Source of the DNA: Clostridiales bacterium UBA7573
GTDB taxonomy: Bacteria; Bacillota; Clostridia; Oscillospirales; CAG-272
Length of the DNA: 5,445 bases
Assembly (NCBI GenBank): GCA_002477905.1
Contig: DLLB01000015.1
Location: forward strand, 17,844-23,288
Direction: 5' to 3'
Shown: positions 1-2,741 of the stretch, piece by piece
Layout: every line of letters begins with the position of its first letter
Numbering within the stretch: position 1 is the stretch's first letter
Program-made: the position numbers and the translations under genes
Notes under the pieces: model-generated
Database searches by the model: none
What the model was told of the DNA's origin: nothing
The model's input: the letters and a program-made list of their open reading frames with translations, nothing else

Positions 1-34
1 AGACAGCGCGTTCTTTGGGCGTTAACGGTTCCAT
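1..34 (-). CDS. 5' end of a gene cut by the window edge, possibly LexA repressor
   Basis: Only the first 11 codons are visible, reading MEPLTPKERAV. The ATG lies at 34-32 on the minus strand and is preceded by a purine-rich ribosome binding site (GGAAAGGAAG, positions 47-38), so the start is credible. The gene has its own promoter at 113-141, and a LexA-type box overlaps the -35. LexA proteins of Firmicutes commonly begin with a short stretch of the form M-x-x-LT-x-(K/R)-(Q/E), and lexA is usually autoregulated through such a box. Both facts fit lexA, but 11 residues cannot prove a family. Another SOS-controlled gene starting with a helix-turn-helix is equally possible. The gene lies downstream of yfbR in the same direction but is separated from it by a terminator, so it is probably transcribed on its own. 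Confidence 0.6.
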   Translation of the reverse strand, partial: MEPLTPKERAV

Positions 35-46
35 AGGCTTCCTTTC

Positions 47-80
47 CGGCAGAAAACGGGAAAATGGCGCCCGCCTGCCG
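47..80 (-). other. Leader hairpin next to the ribosome binding site of the left-edge gene
   Basis: On the minus strand CGGCAG (80-75) pairs with CTGCCG (52-47), and inside it CGGG (73-70) pairs with CCCG (60-57), giving a two-tier hairpin. It ends exactly where the purine-rich ribosome binding site begins (47-38). It lies inside the predicted leader of about 72 nt. It could influence translation, but there is no run of T after it, so it is not a terminator. A functional role is inferred only from its position. Confidence 0.3.
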
Positions 81-112
81 CGTTTGATAGAAAACGACGT
101 AATTTTGATTTT

Positions 113-141
113 ATTGTAGCATACTTTTTCGGAAAAAACAA
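113..141 (-). promoter_or_regulatory. Sigma-A promoter for the left-edge gene
   Basis: Read on the minus strand, the -35 is TTGTTT (141-136), the spacer is 17 bp and the -10 is TACAAT (118-113). TGC directly before the -10 forms an extended -10 element. The predicted start of transcription is near 106, giving a leader of about 72 nt. A LexA-type box covers the -35, so binding there would block RNA polymerase. Confidence 0.7.
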
Positions 142-148
142 CTGTTCG
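135..148 (-). promoter_or_regulatory. LexA-type (SOS) box over the -35 of the left-edge gene
   Basis: The minus strand reads CGAACAGTTGTTTT. Compared with the Gram-positive LexA consensus CGAACRNRYGTTYC, 12 of 14 positions agree. The left half (CGAAC) is perfect and the right half is weaker. It overlaps the -35 hexamer at 136-141, the usual place for a repressor site. It is less symmetric than the two boxes near 2068 and 2136, so confidence is moderate. Confidence 0.55.
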
Positions 149-151
149 ACC

Positions 152-175
152 AAAAAACCGAAAAACTTTTTTCGG
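152..175 (-). terminator. Rho-independent terminator of yfbR
   Basis: On the minus strand, two bases past the yfbR stop codon, CCGAAAAA (175-168) pairs with TTTTTCGG (165-158) and is followed directly by six T (157-152). The stem is A/T-rich with only three G-C pairs at its base, so it may be only partly efficient. It separates yfbR from the promoter of the next gene in the same direction. The plus strand has no T run after the stem, so it acts only for yfbR. Confidence 0.7.
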
Positions 176-177
176 CG

Positions 178-756
178 TTACAGTTGATCGAGCGTAAGGG
201 AAAACGCAGGAAGAAATTTTTCACAAAAATAAGTCAGCTCTGGTGCGTCATATGCGTCCAAAGCGGCGCGGATCGTCTCTTTGGCACTGTTGAAATCGTG
301 ATTGCCGCATTTTTCTTCTTCCACGCATTTTAAGTATGCCGCGAGTTTGTCCGCCATTTTGACTAATTGATGTTCCGGAAAAGCGGGATTTGGCAGAAGC
401 ATCTCCGCATAGGGTTCCCGTAATTCTGCCGGCAGTTTCTCTAACAGAGTGGCAATGGCGTGTTCTTCCACCTGTCGGTAGCTGTCGCGGGAAGCGTCGC
501 TGTGATATTTGACCGGTGTGGGCAGATCGCCTGTAAACACCTCCGGCACGTCGTGAAACAGGGCAAGTGAGACGGCATAGCCGACATCATATTTTTTTTG
601 AAACAGACGGTTGCCGATGGTGGCAAGCGCATGACTGAGCGTGGCGACTTCCATGGCATGCTCGGAAAGAGACTCCGGACAGACATTGTGCATCAGTCCC
701 CATCTGCGGATATATTTTTGGCGAAAGACCATGGCGAAAAAACCGGAAGGATTCAT
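178..756 (-). CDS. yfbR: 5'-deoxynucleotidase YfbR (HD-domain phosphohydrolase)
   Basis: This 192-residue protein is a near full-length match in layout to E. coli YfbR, which removes the 5'-phosphate from deoxynucleoside monophosphates (dAMP, dGMP, dCMP, dTMP, dUMP) in the cytosol using a divalent metal. The metal ligands of the HD fold are all present at the family's usual positions: H33 in SEH, H68-D69 in the HD pair, and D136 in KMADK. Also present are R18-W19 near the N-terminus and the signature EVFTGDLPTPVKY (72-84), carrying E72 and D77, which position the substrate and catalytic water. The AYLKC segment near 140 and the C-terminal YF-E-F-P-F pattern also fit the family. The ATG is preceded by AAAAGGAG (774-767) with a 10-nt gap. 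The gene is transcribed from its own promoter, divergent from thyX, and ends in a terminator. With ThyX next door it probably helps balance dUMP and dTMP pools (inference). No defects are visible. Confidence 0.95.
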   Translation of the reverse strand: MNPSGFFAMVFRQKYIRRWGLMHNVCPESLSEHAMEVATLSHALATIGNRLFQKKYDVGYAVSLALFHDVPEVFTGDLPTPVKYHSDASRDSYRQVEEHAIATLLEKLPAELREPYAEMLLPNPAFPEHQLVKMADKLAAYLKCVEEEKCGNHDFNSAKETIRAALDAYDAPELTYFCEKFLPAFSLTLDQL

Positions 757-816
757 AAGACCAAAGCTCCTTTTGGAAAACAGAATTTGGATGTCCGCAA
801 AATCAGTTACTTTTTT

Positions 817-845
817 ATTTTACCATGAATTGCGGGAGCCGTCAA
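817..845 (-). promoter_or_regulatory. Sigma-A promoter of yfbR
   Basis: On the minus strand the -35 is TTGACG (845-840), the spacer is 17 bp and the -10 is TAAAAT (822-817), preceded by TGG as an extended -10. The predicted start is near 810, giving a leader of about 54 nt that ends in a good ribosome binding site. The -35 is one arm of an inverted repeat shared with the divergent thyX promoter. Confidence 0.75.
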
Positions 846-856
846 GAGAACTTGAC
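841..856. repeat. Inverted repeat between the yfbR and thyX promoters, possible operator
   Basis: GTCAAG (841-846) and CTTGAC (851-856) are perfect 6-bp inverted arms around AGAA. The left arm lies mostly in the yfbR -35 and the right arm mostly in the thyX -35. Much of the symmetry comes simply from two back-to-back -35 boxes, each containing TTGAC. The symmetry extends one base beyond TTGAC on each side, so a shared regulator site is possible but not shown. Confidence 0.5.
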
Positions 857-880
857 AGAAAAAACAAAGTGTGCTACAAT
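852..880 (+). promoter_or_regulatory. Sigma-A promoter of thyX
   Basis: A perfect -35 TTGACA (852-857), a 17-bp spacer and a -10 TACAAT (875-880) with TGC directly before it (extended -10). The predicted start is near 887, leaving a leader of about 45 nt to the thyX ATG. Its -35 is only 6 bp from the -35 of the divergent yfbR promoter, so the two polymerases probably cannot bind at the same time. Confidence 0.85.
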
Positions 881-931
881 GCATACAGAAAAACCATCCG
901 AAAACATAGCGGGGAAAGGACAGAGATCACA

Positions 932-1729
932 ATGGAAACCAAATTGAAAGTAGAATTGCTTGCCTATACGCCGGATGCCGACCGGCTGGTGGCGGCAGCG
1001 GCAAAATTATGCTATGCGAAAAGCGATATTGACACGCTGATGGAACAACTCACGCCGGAAAAGGTGGAGAAGTTTCTTGCCATGTTACAGGATCTCGGTC
1101 ACGAAAGTCCGGTGGAGCATGCATCGTTTACCTTTGGGGTGGAGGGCGTGTCGCGGGCGCTTCTGGCACAGCTGACGCGGCACCGGATCGCGTCTTTTTC
1201 CGTGCAGAGTCAGCGGTATGTTTCCAAGAGCGATTTCGGGTATATTCTGCCGCCGGAAATTGCCGGGCTTCCGGAAGCCAAGGCGGAATTTGAACGCGCC
1301 ATGGCGGAGGACGCGGCACATTATGACCGCCTGCGCGCACTTTTGATTGAAAAACATTACGCGAAGAATCTTGCGGCGGGGATGCCGGAAAAAGCGGCAA
1401 AATCCGCTGCGGAAAAGCAGGCGAACGAGGACGCCCGCTTCGTGTTGCCCAATGCTTGTGATACCCGGATCATTTTTACGATGAATGTACGGGAACTACG
1501 GCATTTCTTCCGTTTGCGCTGTTGCAATCGTGCGCAGTGGGAAATTCGGGAGATGGCGTGTCAGATGTTGAAACTCGCACGCAACGCGGCGCCCCTGCTG
1601 TTTGCAAAAGCCGGTCCTGCCTGCCTGTATGGGGCGTGCGCCGAAGGCGCGTATACCTGTGGAAAAGCGGCTGAGGTCAGACGGAATCTGCGATCCGACG
1701 GCGGATGCGATACGCCGTGTCACGGCTGA
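932..1729 (+). CDS. thyX: FAD-dependent thymidylate synthase ThyX
   Basis: ThyX makes dTMP from dUMP using methylenetetrahydrofolate, FAD and NADPH, and replaces ThyA in many anaerobes. The 265-residue protein carries the diagnostic RHR-x7-S motif (R83-H84-R85 and S93, within TRHRIASFSVQSQRY), which binds FAD and dUMP. Upstream is the GHESPVEHASFTF block (56-68). The helix RELRHFFRLR (187-196) is followed by QWEIRE (202-207), whose Arg contacts dUMP in this family. The C-terminal cysteines C231, C236 and C243, in a C-x4-C-x6-C pattern, are of unknown role here. The frame stays open upstream to 641, but that part overlaps yfbR and the promoter. The ATG at 932 follows GGGGAAAGGA (911-920) with an 11-nt gap and begins at the normal family N-terminus. 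The last 15 or so residues extend past the usual end and overlap the convergent regulator gene by 53 bp. No terminator is visible after the stop. Confidence 0.96.
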   Translation: METKLKVELLAYTPDADRLVAAAAKLCYAKSDIDTLMEQLTPEKVEKFLAMLQDLGHESPVEHASFTFGVEGVSRALLAQLTRHRIASFSVQSQRYVSKSDFGYILPPEIAGLPEAKAEFERAMAEDAAHYDRLRALLIEKHYAKNLAAGMPEKAAKSAAEKQANEDARFVLPNACDTRIIFTMNVRELRHFFRLRCCNRAQWEIREMACQMLKLARNAAPLLFAKAGPACLYGACAEGAYTCGKAAEVRRNLRSDGGCDTPCHG

Positions 1730-2033
1730 TATGCATTTCTTCCGCTGTCTGCTCCATAGTGAGTCCCAGCACATAACGACAGCGCAGAAAAATGCGGTCG
1801 TCGGTTCGTTTTAAGGAATTATAGCCGCGCGGCGGCTTGTTTGGCGCGTATGCGTCGATACGGTCGGCAATCGCCTTCATGCTCCGATTCAAATCGCGGA
1901 GTGTGGCGGCGATTTTTTCTTCCTGTTCCACGTCGCCATCGCGTCTTGTGCGGGACAGCTCCGCCTGTTTAAGCGAGGCGAGCTTGCGGAAAACCTGATA
2001 ATTCTCGAATGTATCGAATACGCAATCTTTCAT
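1677..2033 (-). CDS. Small sigma-70 region-4-like HTH regulator, SOS-box controlled
   Basis: This is a 118-residue soluble protein. Residues 35-62 form a charged, probably coiled-coil helix (E/K/R-rich with Leu/Ile spacing). Residues 79-115 form a helix-turn-helix like region 4.2 of sigma factors: R-Y-V-L-G-L-T (86-92), first helix MEQTAEEM (93-100), turn at HIS (101-103), recognition helix RDTAYRIRRRI (104-114). This layout resembles small phage-type sigma-like activators (DUF1492/ArpU/RinA-like), so it likely binds DNA or RNA polymerase. No region 2 is present, so it is not a full sigma factor. I chose the ATG at 2033 because AAAGGAG (2044-2038) lies 4 nt ahead. A TTG at 2054 would add seven residues but has no ribosome binding site. 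The 3' end, coding for the recognition helix, lies antisense to the thyX 3' end. Two LexA-type boxes flank its promoter. Target genes are unknown, and a prophage remnant origin is possible. Confidence 0.82.
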   Translation of the reverse strand: MKDCVFDTFENYQVFRKLASLKQAELSRTRRDGDVEQEEKIAATLRDLNRSMKAIADRIDAYAPNKPPRGYNSLKRTDDRIFLRCRYVLGLTMEQTAEEMHISRDTAYRIRRRIADSV

Positions 2034-2061
2034 AGAACTCCTTTCTCTGAGCAAATAAGCC

Positions 2062-2075
2062 AGAACAAATGTTCG
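2062..2075 (-). promoter_or_regulatory. LexA-type (SOS) box, downstream copy
   Basis: The minus strand reads CGAACATTTGTTCT, with perfect GAAC and GTTC half-sites around four A/T bases. It differs at one base from the palindromic Bacillus-type SOS box CGAACATTTGTTCG. It lies at about +13 to +26 of the regulator gene's transcript, where a bound repressor would block elongation or start-complex formation. It is the best of the three boxes in the window. Confidence 0.75.
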
Positions 2076-2093
2076 ATTTTCGGGGCTGGAATC

Positions 2094-2122
2094 ATTTTAG
2101 CATGCCTTCCGAAATTTGTCAA
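2094..2122 (-). promoter_or_regulatory. Sigma-A promoter of the HTH regulator gene
   Basis: On the minus strand the -35 is a perfect TTGACA (2122-2117), the spacer is 17 bp and the -10 is TAAAAT (2099-2094) with TGC directly before it. The predicted start is near 2087, giving a leader of about 54 nt. A near-consensus promoter bracketed by two repressor-type boxes fits a gene that is held off and then strongly induced. Confidence 0.82.
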
Positions 2123-2129
2123 GAAGGAG

Positions 2130-2143
2130 AGAACAGATGTTCT
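2130..2143 (-). promoter_or_regulatory. LexA-type (SOS) box, upstream copy
   Basis: AGAACATCTGTTCT on the minus strand has perfect GAAC and GTTC half-sites and outer bases A and T that extend the dyad to 5 bp per arm. It lies at about -43 to -56, just upstream of the -35, with its centre 68 bp from the downstream box. It lacks the outer C/G of the strict LexA consensus. A prophage-type repressor using the same half-site is an alternative. Confidence 0.68.
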
Positions 2144-2266
2144 GATTTTTAATAAATGAGAGGCAAAACGGGGACTTCAGGGAATTTCAGAAAAAAACGC
2201 TCCGGATTTGTGCAATTTATCAGTTCGTAGAAAAAGAGACTCGTTTTTTGTTAAAGATGCACAATC

Positions 2267-2289
2267 AAAAAAGCAGTTTTTTCCGCTTC
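2267..2289 (-). terminator. Terminator-like hairpin on the minus strand, no parent gene seen
   Basis: Read on the minus strand, GAAGCGG (2289-2283) pairs with CTGCTTT (2276-2270), including two G-T pairs, around a loop of six A. A run of six T overlaps the 3' arm and continues past it (2272-2267). The form is that of an intrinsic terminator for a transcript coming from higher coordinates, yet no gene or convincing promoter lies there on the minus strand. It may stop antisense or read-through transcription, or end a small RNA. Confidence 0.4.
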
Positions 2290-2521
2290 TCCTGAGGCAT
2301 GGCGTGCGAAAAACCAAATAGTTTGTCGGGTTACCCCGATATTTCCGTCAAGGAAAAGAAGCAGATTTTTCAAGGAGCGGCGGGAAAAAATCAAGAAAAA
2401 CGGCACTTTTGCAGTGGACTGCTTTTCAAAATGTCGCAAATATCGTGACCAAAAAGATAGAATCTTCCGTCTGCTCCCGTTGTGCGTTGCGGCGTGTCTT
2501 TCGGAAAACCGGTGAAAATTC

Positions 2522-2534
2522 CCCGCCGTGCGGG
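2522..2534. repeat. Short GC inverted repeat just upstream of the -35
   Basis: CCCGC (2522-2526) and GCGGG (2530-2534) form a perfect 5-bp dyad around CGT, ending 2 bp before the TTGACA of the solute-binding-protein promoter. It could be a regulator site or a weak hairpin. Its position is the only argument for function. Confidence 0.3.
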
Positions 2535-2536
2535 AC

Positions 2537-2565
2537 TTGACATTTTTTTCGGTATATGATATGAT
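2537..2565 (+). promoter_or_regulatory. Strong sigma-A promoter of the solute-binding-protein gene
   Basis: A perfect -35 TTGACA (2537-2542), a 17-bp spacer containing seven T in a row, and a -10 TATGAT (2560-2565) preceded by TGA (extended -10). The predicted start is near 2572. The -10 lies inside a loose dyad with arms GGTA (2551-2554) and TACC (2568-2571). This may be an operator, though the inner bases do not pair. Confidence 0.85.
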
Positions 2566-2641
2566 AGTACCACAAATTGCGATGCTACCGGACTGACTCG
2601 GAATCGCGGTATGCGATGCGAATGCGATACTGCCGCATGAG

Positions 2642-2674
2642 ACGATGGAGTGCCTGTCACCCATCGTTGTTTTG
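2642..2674 (+). terminator. Attenuator-like hairpin in the leader of the solute-binding-protein gene
   Basis: ACGATGG (2642-2648) pairs with CCATCGT (2661-2667). After a bulged A, GTG (2650-2652) pairs with CAC (2658-2660), closing a CCTGT loop: ten pairs in all. A U-rich tail TTGTTTTG (2667-2674) follows at once. It lies 70-100 nt into a leader of about 170 nt and before the ribosome binding site, so it looks like a conditional terminator. The T run is interrupted, so termination may be weak. I recognise no known riboswitch in the upstream part (2572-2641), which has repeated ATGCG units (2611-2626) and possible pairing of TACCG (2586-2590) with CGGTA (2607-2611). Confidence 0.45.
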
Positions 2675-2741
2675 TCGAATGGGGCGGTTTTTGCATGGTA
2701 GTATGAATGGAAACCACATTTTGCTTAGGAGGCAAACATCC

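Larger units (their letters stand above)
2144..2536. other. Non-coding stretch without a credible gene
   Basis: About 390 bp between the regulator's control region and the promoter of the solute-binding-protein gene. Open frames on the minus strand here (2251-2664 and 2391-3152) have no ribosome binding site, are rich in Arg/His/Ser/Phe without domain character, and run into the leader or body of the next gene. They were left out. The stretch is rich in A and T runs. It holds one terminator-like hairpin on the minus strand (2267-2289) and short inverted repeats at 2326-2339 (TCGGG-TTAC-CCCGA), 2411-2422 (GCAGT-GG-ACTGC) and 2522-2534. No tRNA, rRNA or riboswitch that I know was recognised. 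Confidence 0.6.

Noticed and set aside
641..931. N-terminal extension of thyX from an upstream ATG at 641
   Set aside because: The extension overlaps yfbR and both promoters, has no family similarity, and the ATG at 932 has a ribosome binding site and the normal ThyX N-terminus.
1638..1650. Strong hairpin GCGCC-GAA-GGCGC downstream of the regulator gene's stop, possible terminator
   Set aside because: No T run follows on either strand, and the bases encode the conserved cysteine-rich C-terminal part of ThyX, which explains them.
2124..2145. Tiny plus-strand reading frame with AAGGAG before an ATG
   Set aside because: It encodes only two residues before a stop. The ATG is part of the LexA-type box and the ribosome-binding-site likeness is chance.
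2572..2641. Known riboswitch class in the leader
   Set aside because: I could not match conserved cores of c-di-GMP, TPP, SAM, guanidine, fluoride or preQ1 riboswitches by eye.
2251..2664. 137-codon minus-strand open frame in the gene-free stretch
   Set aside because: No ribosome binding site ahead of its ATG at 2664, composition looks random, and it would run through a terminator-like hairpin and the leader of the next gene.
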